A DNA stretch of 56,274 nucleotides from the NCBI GenBank assembly GCA_033549305.1, contig JAWSUV010000003.1, forward strand, positions 1-56,274, given 5' to 3'. Shown in pieces: positions 17,801-24,229 of this stretch; the first letter of the stretch is position 1; the number at the start of each line of letters is the position of its first letter. The DNA is from Anoxynatronum sp033549305 (GTDB lineage Bacteria; Bacillota; Clostridia; Peptostreptococcales; Tindalliaceae). The notes beneath the pieces are model-generated. The model ran no database searches, had not been told where the DNA came from, and saw nothing but the letters and a program-made list of their open reading frames with translations. Position numbers and translations under genes: made by a program.

Positions 17801-18635
17801 GACCAGAAAACCCGTCAAATCACCTGGGTCCTTTGCACGCCCCCGAGTAGTCATCCCGGTTTTTCCCGGCACCAACTGCGAAGTGGATTCGGCCAGGGCA
17901 TTCCAGCGGGCAGGAGCTGTCGCGGAACAAATGGTGTTGCGCAATTTGACATCTCATGCCATTGAAGAAAGTGTCGAAGCATTGGCCAGGGCTATTCATC
18001 ATTCCCAGATTATTATGCTTCCGGGCGGTTTCAGTGCGGGTGATGAACCCGATGGATCTGGAAAATTCATTACTGTTGTTTTCCGCAATCCACGAATTCA
18101 GGAAGCCGTCAATCATTTCCTCCACCAACGTGACGGATTGATTCTGGGTGTCTGTAACGGATTCCAGGCTTTGATCAAGTTAGGGCTGGTTCCCTATGGA
18201 GAAATCAGGGAGCCTCATGCGGAAGCACCTACTCTCACCTACAATACCATTGGTCGGCATGTTTCCGGTTTGGTGCGCACACGCGTATCTTCCACCCTGT
18301 CACCCTGGTTTTCCGCGCTCTCTCCAGGTGATCTTCATACATTGCCTGTATCTCACGGGGAAGGCCGTTTTGTCGCCTCCCAGACTGATGTGGATCAATG
18401 GATGCACAATGGTCAGATAGCCGCTCAATATGTGGATCTTGAGGATCGGCCTTCGATGGATATCACGGCAAATCCCAATGGATCCATGGCGGCAGTAGAA
18501 GCCATGACCAGCCCGGATGGCCGGGTCATGGGTAAAATGGCACATTCTGAACGCTGGTCTTTGGGTCTCTACCGAAATGTCCCTGGTGAAAAAGATCAAA
18601 AAATCTTTCAGTCTGGTGTTGCATACTATCGTTAA
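14838..18635 (+). CDS. purL: Phosphoribosylformylglycinamidine synthase, single chain
   Basis: At 1265 residues this is the fused form of FGAM synthase, which makes FGAM from FGAR, glutamine and ATP in purine synthesis. The N-terminal PurS-like part is followed by the ATP-binding halves, visible in D-x-Y-W-S-D-H-C-R-H-T-T-F and H-N-H-P-T-E-I-E-P-F-G-G-A-A-T. Near residue 1010 the class I glutaminase domain begins, with F-P-G-T-N-C-E, P-G-G-F-S-x-G-D and the nucleophile elbow G-V-C-N-G-F-Q. Domain order and length match the clostridial/Bacteroides type. AAAGGAGG lies 10 nt before the ATG. No other pur gene is adjacent. Confidence 0.95.
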   Translation: MSVKRLYVEKKDSFRDEARQVFRDLKDHLELTGLKGVRVVNRYDIEGLDNAVFESARNTIFSEPMVDDVYDEILPADASAHIVAIELLPGQYDQRADSAAQCVQLLTQDQRSDVAYARLIVLEGDVSLQDLKRVKEYLINPVESREASLEKPETIKLKLTPPEPVPILTGFIRLDEKGLLQFLHQYGLAMTLKDLEFCQAYFRDTERRDPTATEIRVIDTYWSDHCRHTTFLTEITDVSFEHGALNAPAQNAWELYQQSRKAVYGNELPDKPACLMDLAVIAMKEMRRQGRLNDLEVSEEINACSIIVPAIINGNEEEWLVMFKNETHNHPTEIEPFGGAATCLGGAIRDPLSGRSYVYQAMRITGSGNPLTPLSETLPGKLPQRRITQEAARGYSSYGNQIGLATGYVREYYHEGFVAKRMELGAVIGAAPRSQVIRKSAASDDVILLVGGRTGRDGCGGATGSSKEHDETSLFTCGAEVQKGNAPTERKIQRLFRDPQVSRLIKKCNDFGAGGVSVAIGELADGLLIDLDRVPKKYEGLDGTELAISESQERMAVVLDPSDEDAFIKAADGENLEAVRVATVTENARLVMMWQGSTIVDIARDFLDTNGVKQQTTMRITAPVSEYSPLKKPVSSVSQMAGFSSTNLKKRWIQNLKDLNVCSQKGLIEKFDSTVGAGSSMMPLGGSHQLTPTEGMTARLPVLEGETKTVTGMAAGYDPELACWSPFHGAYYAVVNSLCRLTAMGFSISQARLSLQEYFEKPGADPDRWGKPLAALLGAYTAQKQFGIPAIGGKDSMSGTFKELDVPPTLVSFAVALGNENDLCSPEFKKAGRPVIWIKPTEQDDLLLDPDEMSRMMKILHLEITGGHISAAKTLGIGGAAAALTQMCFGHMIGFRMVSPFPTAIDDLFIPCYGGFLLETVDQKTAYRLMEMLPAIMLGEIINDAVLHLGETVLQLDELLEAWTTPLETIFPTKTGQPSVNVPVPPVVTRKPVKSPGSFARPRVVIPVFPGTNCEVDSARAFQRAGAVAEQMVLRNLTSHAIEESVEALARAIHHSQIIMLPGGFSAGDEPDGSGKFITVVFRNPRIQEAVNHFLHQRDGLILGVCNGFQALIKLGLVPYGEIREPHAEAPTLTYNTIGRHVSGLVRTRVSSTLSPWFSALSPGDLHTLPVSHGEGRFVASQTDVDQWMHNGQIAAQYVDLEDRPSMDITANPNGSMAAVEAMTSPDGRVMGKMAHSERWSLGLYRNVPGEKDQKIFQSGVAYYR

Positions 18636-18648
18636 GCAGATCAGTTTA

Positions 18649-18657
18649 TGGTATACT
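18649..18657 (+). promoter_or_regulatory. Extended -10 promoter for speE
   Basis: TGG directly followed by TATACT (18652-18657) forms an extended -10 element 47 nt before the speE start. No good -35 is visible. Confidence 0.4.
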
Positions 18658-18703
18658 TTGGATTGACCTTGATAGAGGTGAACATAATATTGGAGGGTTG
18701 AAT

Positions 18704-19540
18704 GTGGAAAAGAAATGGTTTTACGAAAAAATGAGTCCTGAGACAGTCTATGGATATCATGTGACGCCCGTGCATGAAGAAAAAACATCTTTTCAGGAGC
18801 TTCAAATTGTTGATCACGACCATTTTGGCCGTATGATGATTTTGGACAATGTTGTTCAAACTACTGAAAAAGATGAGTTTATCTATCATGAAATGATGTC
18901 CCATGTGCCGATTCTGGCCCTGGCTCGTCCGGCTGAAAGTGTTTTAATCATTGGCGGCGGCGATGGCGGCATTCTTCAGGAGTGCTTACGGCATGACAGT
19001 GTTAAACGGGTGACTATGGTGGATATTGACGGAAGGGTTATTGAAGTCAGTAAAGAGATGCTCTTCTTCAAGGAATCCTTCAAGGATCCACGCCTGGAAC
19101 TGATCGTCGGCGACGGTGCTGCCTATGTGGCCAGCGAAGAAGCCCAAACAAAGAAATTTGACATAGCGATTGTTGACTCGCCGGATCCTGTTGGCCCTGC
19201 CCGCGTCCTGTTTGAAGCCCCTTTCTACAAAAATATCAACAAATGCCTTAATGATGACGGTATCATGGTGCGGCAGGCTGGGGTACCTGTTTTCCAGGCA
19301 CCTGAATTATCGGAAGCTGTGGAACATGTTCAGATGTCATTTCCTCTTGTTCAGGTTTATCGCGGCGTTGTGCCTGTTTACGGTGGCGATATGGCATTTG
19401 TCATTGCTTCAAAGAATGGTGTTCCCATGGATCAGCCACATGGCACCTACACGGGCAGATATTACCACAAGCGTTTTCACAGCGCTGCTTTTATACTTCC
19501 TGCCTGGTGGTATGATTTAACCGGCCTGCCAATGAAATAG
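18704..19540 (+). CDS. speE: Polyamine aminopropyltransferase (spermidine synthase)
   Basis: The 278-residue enzyme transfers an aminopropyl group from decarboxylated AdoMet to putrescine. It has the N-terminal beta-hairpin region (W-F-Y-E), the Q-x-T-x-x-D-E-F-x-Y-H-E-M motif, the nucleotide-binding G-G-G-D-G-G, the acidic strand V-D-I-D, and the catalytic D-S-P-D-P-V-G-P-A loop. GTG at 18704 is preferred because GGAGGG lies 6-7 nt upstream; the in-frame TTG at 18698 touches that site. No speA, speD or speH is nearby, so the precursors must be made elsewhere. Confidence 0.93.
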   Translation: MEKKWFYEKMSPETVYGYHVTPVHEEKTSFQELQIVDHDHFGRMMILDNVVQTTEKDEFIYHEMMSHVPILALARPAESVLIIGGGDGGILQECLRHDSVKRVTMVDIDGRVIEVSKEMLFFKESFKDPRLELIVGDGAAYVASEEAQTKKFDIAIVDSPDPVGPARVLFEAPFYKNINKCLNDDGIMVRQAGVPVFQAPELSEAVEHVQMSFPLVQVYRGVVPVYGGDMAFVIASKNGVPMDQPHGTYTGRYYHKRFHSAAFILPAWWYDLTGLPMK

Positions 19541-19558
19541 GTTCAGCGCCATACATGA

Positions 19559-19585
19559 CCCCTGGTATCCAACACATACCGGGGG
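19559..19585 (+). terminator. Terminator after speE
   Basis: CCCCTGGTAT and ATACCGGGGG form a 10-bp stem with one wobble and a 7-nt loop, followed by a weak T-rich tract. Confidence 0.55.
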
Positions 19586-19633
19586 TTCTTATGTATTCAT
19601 ATAATCATCACCTATCCCTCAAAGCGTTATCAC

Positions 19634-19662
19634 TTGACAATTTTGCACATATTGTTTAGAAT
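19634..19662 (+). promoter_or_regulatory. Sigma-A promoter of the Fur-family gene
   Basis: A perfect -35 TTGACA (19634-19639) and -10 TAGAAT (19657-19662) are separated by 17 nt. This is the best canonical promoter in the window. Confidence 0.8.
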
Positions 19663-19687
19663 TGTATCTATATTACAATATTACAAT
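19661..19687 (+). promoter_or_regulatory. Probable autoregulatory Fur/PerR-type operator
   Basis: ATTGTA (19661-19666) and TACAAT (19674-19679) form an inverted repeat with a 7-nt spacer that overlaps the -10 and start region. The right half is also part of a tandem direct repeat, ATTACAAT twice (19672-19687). Position and AT-rich inverted symmetry fit a Fur/PerR-family operator controlling its own gene. Confidence 0.5.
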
Positions 19688-19715
19688 GATTACATGTGAA
19701 AGTGGGTGGGTGACC

Positions 19716-20162
19716 ATGCATCAGGATTCTGCAAAGCCTAAATCAATGGAAGAATTGAATCACTATCTTCAGGAACATGGCGTAAAACCATCCTATCAAC
19801 GCACACGAATTTTCGAGTACTTACTGAATCACATGACCCATCCAACTGTTGATGATATTTACCAGGCACTGTCCGACCAGATTCCAACCCTCTCCAAGAC
19901 AACGGTCTACAACACTCTAAAAGCCTTCATGGAGGCACAACTGGTGCGGCTGGTGAACATTGAAGAGCACGAAGCCCGGTATGACGTTGATTTGGATAAC
20001 CACGGCCATTTCAAGTGTAAAGAATGCGGTACGATCTACGATTTCGACCTGGATTTGAGTACGTTAAAAAGTGATTCTTTAAAAACATTTTTAATTAAGG
20101 AACGGAATATCCATTTTCAGGGTATATGTGATCAGTGCCTCACAAAATCAAAAAAAAACTAG
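19716..20162 (+). CDS. Fur family transcriptional regulator (PerR-like)
   Basis: The 148-residue protein has the Fur winged helix (K-P-S-Y-Q-R-x-R-I-F-E-Y-L, then H-P-T-V-D-D-I-Y and L-S-K-T-T-V-Y-N-T-L) and the dimerisation domain. The regulatory-site pattern Y-D-x-D-x-D-N-H-G-H-F-x-C is followed by structural zinc cysteine pairs C-K-E-C and C-D-Q-C. The aspartates in D-V-D-L-D and the overall pattern resemble PerR, the metal-dependent peroxide sensor, more than Fur or Zur, but this is a judgement by eye. It has its own promoter and a likely self-operator. Confidence 0.88.
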   Translation: MHQDSAKPKSMEELNHYLQEHGVKPSYQRTRIFEYLLNHMTHPTVDDIYQALSDQIPTLSKTTVYNTLKAFMEAQLVRLVNIEEHEARYDVDLDNHGHFKCKECGTIYDFDLDLSTLKSDSLKTFLIKERNIHFQGICDQCLTKSKKN

Positions 20163-20168
20163 CAGATT

Positions 20169-20218
20169 AACCCCTGGTTCGGCACCGGCAAGGCTGCTGG
20201 CCCAGGGGTTACGCTTTT
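20169..20218 (+). terminator. Terminator after the Fur-family gene
   Basis: AACCCCTGG (20169-20177) and CCAGGGGTT (20202-20210) form a 9-bp stem around a GC-rich inner loop, with CTTTT nearby. It lies between the Fur-family gene and the next gene, so the latter depends on read-through or an unseen promoter. Confidence 0.55.
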
Positions 20219-20240
20219 GCTGCGGAAAGGATGCGATCTT

Positions 20241-20891
20241 TTGTACCAGGGACTCATTCTTGAAGGCATCTCTGGAACTGGAAAATCAGCTGTGTTGGAG
20301 TCTTTGCTTGCTCATCCCCATATGCAGCAGTTACCGGCTTTGTCCCGTCTGGTTCTGACGGAGCATCATACCCAGCGGGTGCTCGAGATTCTCGAACAGC
20401 AGGAAGTCCTTGATTCCACTCATCATATATCTCTTTTGGAAGACCTGGTTTCTTTTATTGAAAGAATGCAGTCACGAACATCCTCACGGGGATGGAACGA
20501 GCCAGGCTTGCAGTCCTATGACCTCTTTTTTCTTATGGAACGTTTCCACTTAACGCATGTGTTTCGATTTCCTGATATGAACTGGAGTCAAGTGGCGCAC
20601 ATCGACCAGCGTATGAGGAAGATCGGTGCCGTTCTCTGTTTGCTGACAGTTGACGCTGACATTCTTGAAGAGCGACTTTTTTCAAGAGAGAATACTTGCT
20701 GGCTCAGATATCTCAAACGTTATGGTGAGACTCCCGATGCTGTCGTAAATACCTTTATGCAACGACAGACTCTGGCAATTCAGCTGGCTGAGCAGTCAAG
20801 CCTGCCATCGATACAGCTAAACACCTCTCATATGTCAATCGCCGAATTGACTGATGCGCTGGTCCGGTGTCTCTTTCAGGCGGACTGCTGA
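20241..20891 (+). CDS. P-loop nucleotide-binding protein, kinase-like
   Basis: The 216-residue protein starts at a TTG 9 nt after GGAAAGGA, giving M-Y-Q-G-L-I-L-E-G-I-S-G-T-G-K-S, the usual beginning of thymidylate-kinase-like and related nucleoside kinases (E-G-x-x-G-T-G-K-S Walker A). Later motifs include M-E-R-F-H-L-T-H and an R-x3-R-E-N lid-like segment near R-L-F-S-R-E-N. It is probably a small-molecule kinase, but the substrate is not evident. An alternative TTG at 20217 would add 8 residues. Confidence 0.65.
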   Translation: MYQGLILEGISGTGKSAVLESLLAHPHMQQLPALSRLVLTEHHTQRVLEILEQQEVLDSTHHISLLEDLVSFIERMQSRTSSRGWNEPGLQSYDLFFLMERFHLTHVFRFPDMNWSQVAHIDQRMRKIGAVLCLLTVDADILEERLFSRENTCWLRYLKRYGETPDAVVNTFMQRQTLAIQLAEQSSLPSIQLNTSHMSIAELTDALVRCLFQADC

Positions 20892-20924
20892 TCATCTGTC
20901 TATCCACGCAGCTTTTTACAAGCA

Positions 20925-20957
20925 AAAAGGTCTTCTCATTCGATGAGAAGACCTTTT
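20925..20957. terminator. Strong bidirectional terminator
   Basis: AAAAGGTCTTCTCAT (20925-20939) pairs perfectly over 15 bp with the sequence at 20943-20957, leaving a TCG loop. It has A- and T-tracts at its ends and separates the converging kinase-like and fasciclin genes. Confidence 0.9.
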
Positions 20958-20983
20958 CAAGATTATCCGCCGGCTATGATAGG

Positions 20984-22063
20984 CTATTTCTTACGTGTTA
21001 CCATCCACAATCCTGCCAGCCCGGCTGCTGCCATGAATCCCAGAGGAATCATGCCTGGATCGCCAGTTTGTGCGATTGGTTCCTGATCAGATTCCGGAGC
21101 AGGTGCTGGAGCTTCGTCCATGACCAGTTCAAAACCCGCGGGAACCAGAACCGAATCGATTACGTGAATCACTCCGTTAGAGGCTTCAATGTCTGCGATG
21201 ATGACTTCAGAATCATTGATGAAGACGCCGCCATCCAAACTAACAGTGATATTCTGACCACCAACGGTCGGAGCCATCATGCCATCAGACAGATCAGTTG
21301 ACATTACCTGTCCGCTCACAACGTGATACAGAAGAACATCAGCCAGTGCAGGTTGTGCCAGCAATTGTTCAGCAGTTACATCCAACGCTTCCAGAAGGGC
21401 GATAAAAGCATCATCTGTCGGTGCGAAAACGGTGAAGGGGCCATCTCCCTGTAGAGTTCCCACCAATCCTGCCCGTTGCAATGCAGCTACCAGAACGGTG
21501 AATCGGCCATCGTTTACTGCGATGTCAACGATACTCGGCAGCGACTCTTCCTCCTCTTCCAACACCAATTCAAACCCTTCAGGAATCAGCACTGAGTCAA
21601 TTACGTGAATGACACCGTTCGTTGCTTCAATATCCGGAATAATCACTTCAGCATCATTGATAAAGACACCACCGTCTAGATCAACCGTAATGTTTTGACC
21701 GCCGACAGTGGGTGCCTGCATCCCGTCTGAAAGGTCGGTCGACATGACTTTACCGCTCACCACATGGTATAATAAAACGTCGGCTAAAGCGGGTTGTGCC
21801 AACAACTGTTCGGCTGAAATATCCAATGCACCCAGCAGAGCCGTAAAAGCATCATCTGTGGGAGCAAAGACGGTGAAGGGTCCATCACCCTGCAGTGTTT
21901 CCACCAATCCAGCTTGCTGCAGCGCTGCCACCAATACTGTAAATCTTCCGTCATTCACTGCGATGTCAACAATATCCTGATCCTCTGCGTAAACCGATCC
22001 ACTAATTCCAAATACCATCAAACTGATTGCCAATAACAAGACCATCCATTTTTGATTTTTCAT
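20984..22063 (-). CDS. Two-domain fasciclin (FAS1) surface protein with LPXTG-like sorting signal
   Basis: The 359-residue protein has a signal peptide (residues 1-26, ending SVYAED). Two fasciclin domains (about 29-170 and 180-315) are nearly identical in sequence, each with V-D-I-A-V-N-D-G-R-F-T, T-V-F-A-P-T-D-D-A-F, Y-H-V-V-S-G and N-G-V-I-H-V-I-D. A Pro/Ala/Glu linker follows, then the C-terminal sorting signal I-A-Q-T-G-D, a hydrophobic helix and R-K-K. FAS1 domains mediate adhesion. The motif has Ala where LPXTG has Pro. AGGAGGG precedes the ATG. The divergent neighbour is a class B sortase, the obvious candidate to attach it to the wall. Confidence 0.9.
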   Translation of the reverse strand: MKNQKWMVLLLAISLMVFGISGSVYAEDQDIVDIAVNDGRFTVLVAALQQAGLVETLQGDGPFTVFAPTDDAFTALLGALDISAEQLLAQPALADVLLYHVVSGKVMSTDLSDGMQAPTVGGQNITVDLDGGVFINDAEVIIPDIEATNGVIHVIDSVLIPEGFELVLEEEEESLPSIVDIAVNDGRFTVLVAALQRAGLVGTLQGDGPFTVFAPTDDAFIALLEALDVTAEQLLAQPALADVLLYHVVSGQVMSTDLSDGMMAPTVGGQNITVSLDGGVFINDSEVIIADIEASNGVIHVIDSVLVPAGFELVMDEAPAPAPESDQEPIAQTGDPGMIPLGFMAAAGLAGLWMVTRKK

Positions 22064-22141
22064 TTTCTTTCCCTCCTGATAAATAGTTTGCTAGGTTTAT
22101 GTGTCTGTCAAAATCTCGCTCATGTGATAGATGCTTTCTTT

Positions 22142-22166
22142 TTACCCCGGCCTTCAACGTTTAAAC
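22142..22166 (-). promoter_or_regulatory. SigB-type promoter, proximal, for the fasciclin gene
   Basis: On the reverse strand GTTTAA (22166-22161), 13 nt, GGGTAA (22147-22142). The Bacillus SigB consensus is GTTTAA-N12-14-GGGTAT, so 11 of 12 positions fit. The start of the fasciclin gene is about 75 nt downstream. Confidence 0.6.
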
Positions 22167-22273
22167 ACATTTTGATATTTTATTTTTTATTAATATTTCT
22201 TTTTGATATATTTCAATGATCAGGGGTAATAGATTAAGTATCAAAGCTTGTTCAAATGAGAGTTATTTTCATT

Positions 22274-22298
22274 TTACCCCGCACTTATCTTTCTAAAC
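22274..22298 (-). promoter_or_regulatory. SigB-type promoter, distal copy
   Basis: On the reverse strand GTTTAG (22298-22293), 13 nt, GGGTAA (22279-22274). It lies exactly 132 bp from the proximal copy and shares flanking sequence with it (TTTTACCCCG and TAAACACATT on the forward strand). Confidence 0.5.
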
Positions 22299-22345
22299 AC
22301 ATTCTGAAATTAATTTTTTATTTTTATTTATTTATATTACTTTAT

Positions 22346-22370
22346 GTTATTTTTCAGCGTCTGCGGGTAT
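22346..22370 (+). promoter_or_regulatory. Possible SigB-like promoter for the sortase operon
   Basis: GTTATT (22346-22351), 13 nt, then a perfect GGGTAT (22365-22370), 40 nt before the sortase start. The -35 match is only partial. Confidence 0.35.
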
Positions 22371-22409
22371 TAAAGAAATAATGGTATTGCCGTCAAGGAT
22401 GTGATGAAC

Positions 22410-23228
22410 ATGTTCAGCCTAAAACCCTATATGGCACAGCGCCGATTTCTAACGCTTCTCTTTGCAGGCATTGTTGCTGTATCTTTTGGAGCAATTGCCT
22501 ATCGACTGTATCAGCAGGCGCTGACAAATAGTGCAATTGAAGAAGCTCAGGCTCTCTTCAACGAAAATAATACTTTCCTTCAAAATGAATTAAAGGAGGA
22601 TCATTCCAAGGCACGCGAAATAAATCCTCCCATTAAAAAAGAAGTGACACCGGCAATAGCCGCTCTTCAGGATATCAACCCTGAAGTGGTGGGATGGATC
22701 CGAATTGCTGAAACAGCCATTGATTATCCCATCGTACAGGGTTCGGATAACCAGTATTATCTGGATCATGACTGGAAAAAGGAGAAAAACCGCTCGGGCG
22801 CGATCTTTATGGATTACCGAAATGATCCCGATGCTTTAACAAACGCAGAAACTCACACGATTCTCTATGGCCATCACATGCGTGACGGCTCCATGTTTAA
22901 GCAGCTGGTGGCATATAAAGATCCGGCATTCCTGAAAGATCATCCGCTCATACTTATCCAGGATCAGTATGAAACCCACTACTATGAAATTTTTTCCGTG
23001 TATGTCTCGACCAGTGACTTCTATTACATCGAAACAAACTTTGCCACACCAATGGATTACGTCATGTTTATCAAGCAGCTCCAGACAAATTCGATGCATC
23101 AGTCGGACCAGCTTTTAACATCCCACGACCGGCTGCTAACATTATCCACCTGTACCTATGAATATAATGATGCACGCTTCGTGGTCCATGCCCGCCATGT
23201 TGATCACCTGCCAAAGAAAGGAAGTTGA
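22410..23228 (+). CDS. Class B sortase
   Basis: The 272-residue transpeptidase has an N-terminal signal anchor (about residues 14-34) and an extracellular catalytic domain. The catalytic histidine is in L-Y-G-H-H-M, the cysteine in L-S-T-C-T-Y-E, and the arginine in D-A-R-F-V-V-H-A-R. The W-I-x-I-x-x-T-x-I-D-Y-P-I-V-Q and Y-Y-L-x-x-D segments place it in class B. It should link the sorted protein to the cell wall or polymerise it. The start at 22410 fits an AAGGATGTGAT ribosome site; ATG 22404 and GTG 22401 are alternatives. It is followed after 4 bp by the XRE/B12 regulator. Confidence 0.88.
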   Translation: MFSLKPYMAQRRFLTLLFAGIVAVSFGAIAYRLYQQALTNSAIEEAQALFNENNTFLQNELKEDHSKAREINPPIKKEVTPAIAALQDINPEVVGWIRIAETAIDYPIVQGSDNQYYLDHDWKKEKNRSGAIFMDYRNDPDALTNAETHTILYGHHMRDGSMFKQLVAYKDPAFLKDHPLILIQDQYETHYYEIFSVYVSTSDFYYIETNFATPMDYVMFIKQLQTNSMHQSDQLLTSHDRLLTLSTCTYEYNDARFVVHARHVDHLPKKGS

Positions 23229-23232
23229 GAAG

Positions 23233-24129
23233 ATGAGCCGAAATTTTGGTGACCGTTTACGCGGTCTTCGCAGAGGTAAAAAGAAGAGTCAAAAAGAATT
23301 GGCGCATTTTATGGGATTGTCTCAAACAACCATTGCCAACTATGAAAATAATTCGCGTTTCCCCAATGACATTACCCTCTTAAGACTGGCGGATTACTTT
23401 CAGGTCAGTCTTGATTATCTGATGGGGCGAACCGAGGATGCGGCTCCTTTTCTCCCGGCGAATCAGCAAAACCTGTCTGTGCCGGAACTGGACGAAGAAT
23501 GGAGCCAGCGTTACCTGGAAGCACTGACCCGGACGGATATTCGGGAAGCCTGGCGTGTATTGCAGCTGGCATCACAGATGGGGATTCCTCTGGAGATGAT
23601 TCATGACCGCATTTTGCGTCCTGCCCTGTACGAAGCCGGTGTCCTCTGGCAAAAGGGGAAAATGGATATCGCTCAGGAGCATTTTATTACAGCGGAGACA
23701 GAACGTTTCATTTCGCTTTTACGCCAAAAGCCGTCCACTGTTAACAGCGGCCCTCTCATTGTGAGCATGGCTGGCGGAGATGACCGACATACCCTGGGGA
23801 TTCGAATGGTCAGCACGGCTCTGGAGGAAGCCGGCTATACGGTGATGTTTCTCGGAAGCCAGCTGCCTTTCAGCAGTCTCCAGTTTATCCTGAATCAGTA
23901 TCCCGTTAAAATCGTGGCATTGTCAGCGTCCCTGCCATCATATGTCAATGATATTTCGTTTATCATCCGCAGTATGCGGGAACATGAGGCCTACCGCCAC
24001 ATTAAAATCATGGTGGGCGGGCAGGGTTTTGACGGCTCCCCGGATCTATGGCGCAAGATTGGTGCTGATGCTTATGCCGGAGACACCGCCAGCGCACTGG
24101 AAGTTGTTCCGAAACTGCTTCAAAAATAA
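23233..24129 (+). CDS. XRE-family HTH regulator with CarH-like cobalamin-binding domain
   Basis: The 298-residue protein has an N-terminal XRE helix-turn-helix (residues 5-66, with S-Q-K-E-L-A, L-S-Q-T-T-I-A-N-Y-E and S-L-D-Y-L-M-G). A four-helix cap domain (about 86-170) carries W139-x9-E149-H150, the motif that cradles adenosylcobalamin in the CarH/LitR photoreceptors. A Rossmann B12 domain follows, with D184-R-H186-T-L-G (the DxHxxG lower-ligand motif), S-x-S-L and G-G-Q-G. CarH normally has a MerR-type HTH and a His after the Trp; here the HTH is XRE and that residue is Gln140. It probably senses cobalamin, perhaps light. It overlaps no gene and sits 4 bp after the sortase, with its ribosome site inside the sortase end. 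Confidence 0.88.
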   Translation: MSRNFGDRLRGLRRGKKKSQKELAHFMGLSQTTIANYENNSRFPNDITLLRLADYFQVSLDYLMGRTEDAAPFLPANQQNLSVPELDEEWSQRYLEALTRTDIREAWRVLQLASQMGIPLEMIHDRILRPALYEAGVLWQKGKMDIAQEHFITAETERFISLLRQKPSTVNSGPLIVSMAGGDDRHTLGIRMVSTALEEAGYTVMFLGSQLPFSSLQFILNQYPVKIVALSASLPSYVNDISFIIRSMREHEAYRHIKIMVGGQGFDGSPDLWRKIGADAYAGDTASALEVVPKLLQK

Positions 24130-24163
24130 TCTTTGATCATTAACAGTTTCCAGCAGGAATAAT

Positions 24164-24209
24164 GCCTTTTATGTCGAATGTATGTAAAAAGGCGATAGGC
24201 CGAAACGGC
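24164..24209 (+). other. Two short hairpins in the leader of the NYN-LOTUS gene
   Basis: GCCTTTT (24164-24170) can pair with AAAAGGC (24187-24193), and a few bases later GCCG-AAA-CGGC forms a second small stem, just before the AAAGGAG ribosome site. There is no T-tract, so it is not a usual terminator. I could not match it to a known riboswitch. Confidence 0.3.
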
Positions 24210-24229
24210 ACGAAAGGAGTTCACCTGAT

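Larger units (their letters stand above)
22140..22332. repeat. Two imperfect ~58-bp direct repeats in the fasciclin/sortase intergenic region
   Basis: The 346-bp interval 22064-22409 holds no gene. Segments starting at 22140 and 22272 share TTTTACCCCG, a CTT, TAAACACATT-TGA-ATT and an AT-rich tail at identical spacing. A further GGGGTAA occurs in opposite orientation at 22223-22229. The shared parts coincide with the two SigB-like promoters. Confidence 0.6.

Noticed and set aside
24164..24209. Possible riboswitch before the NYN-LOTUS gene
   Set aside because: I compared it by memory with cyclic-di-GMP, fluoride and cobalamin aptamers and found no convincing conserved core.
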